Source of the DNA: an uncultured Bacteroidota bacterium
Lineage (GTDB): Bacteria > Bacteroidota > Bacteroidia > Chitinophagales > Chitinophagaceae
NCBI GenBank assembly: GCA_903906615.1
Contig: CAIVKT010000744.1
Span: 1-12,582 of the forward strand
DNA length: 12,582 nt
Direction of reading: 5' to 3'
Shown here: positions 12,356 through 12,582 of the stretch, one piece after another
Layout of the letters: each line of letters opens with the position of its first letter
Position numbering within the stretch: position 1 is the first letter of the stretch
Notes under the pieces: generated by a model
Databases searched by the model: none
What the model was told of the DNA's origin: nothing
Seen by the model: only the letters and a program-made list of their open reading frames with translations
Program-made: the position numbers and the translations under genes

Positions 12356-12582
12356 ATGATGCACAACCTCCAGATGGTGGACCTCAAACGCCAGTACCAT
12401 AAGATAAAAAATGAAATAGATACCGCTGTCCTCAATGTTATAGAAAGCACTGCTTTCATCAACGGGCCGGATGTCCATCATTTCGCTACTGAGCTGGCTA
12501 CCTACCTGGGCGTAAAGCATGTGATCCCCTGCGCCAATGGCACCGATGCCCTGCAGATAGCCCTTATGGCCCTGGGCCTAAA
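12356..12582 (+). CDS. DegT/DnrJ/EryC1 family sugar aminotransferase, N-terminal part
   Basis: The first 75 codons of a PLP-dependent aminotransferase are present before the window ends. The N-terminus reads MMHNLQMVDLKRQYHKIKNEID, followed by STAFINGPDVHHF, LGVKHVIPCANGTDAL and LQIALMALGL. The DLKxQY opening, FINGPxVxxFE-like segment and C-x-N-G-T-x-A-L motif are typical of family members that aminate keto-sugar nucleotides, such as WbpE/WlbC-type enzymes making diamino-uronic acid precursors for surface polysaccharide or O-antigen. The PLP-binding lysine lies beyond the edge. Two start codons stand in tandem (12356 and 12359), and a third Met is at codon 7; the first is taken. It is divergent from the outer-membrane-type gene, and the next genes rightward may be a polysaccharide cluster (inference). 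Confidence 0.92.
   Translation, partial: MMHNLQMVDLKRQYHKIKNEIDTAVLNVIESTAFINGPDVHHFATELATYLGVKHVIPCANGTDALQIALMALGL

Overview
The window looks like chromosomal DNA of a gliding or adhesive member of the Bacteroidota, probably close to the Chitinophagaceae. This placement is an inference from three signs. The largest protein ends in a type IX secretion (T9SS, Por) sorting domain. Promoter-like TAnnTTTG boxes of the Bacteroidota type lie just ahead of several genes, and Shine-Dalgarno motifs are mostly poor or absent. ThiL, thymidine kinase and TolC all look like their Bacteroidota forms. I saw no RNA genes, insertion sequences, phage genes or CRISPR array.

Layout: every complete gene is on the minus strand, and only the last gene, cut by the right edge, is on the plus strand. 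From left to right: (1) a possible first eight codons of a leftward gene at 1-25 and an AT-rich gap; (2) thiL, thiamine-monophosphate kinase, with its own -7 box; (3) a 7 kb gene for a secreted repeat protein of about 2347 residues, with a signal peptide, 14 PKD-type units, 13 Ig/BIG2-like units, one further Ig-like segment and a T9SS C-terminal signal; (4) a clear intrinsic terminator; (5) a tightly packed group tdk - tolC-like - inositol monophosphatase; (6) an uncharacterised outer-membrane-type protein; (7) a short divergent promoter region; (8) the 5' end of a DegT/DnrJ/EryC1 sugar aminotransferase gene.

The housekeeping genes (thiL, tdk, inositol monophosphatase) have little in common apart from position. 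The surface theme is stronger: a giant T9SS-exported adhesin-like protein, an outer membrane efflux channel, a small predicted beta-barrel protein, and a nucleotide-sugar aminotransferase of the kind used for surface polysaccharide. The most notable object is the giant protein. Each of its 13 C-terminal repeats carries a cysteine pair 48-53 residues apart, and 13 of its 14 PKD units carry a comparable pair, which suggests a disulfide-stapled extracellular fibre. No clearly new multi-gene system was recognised.
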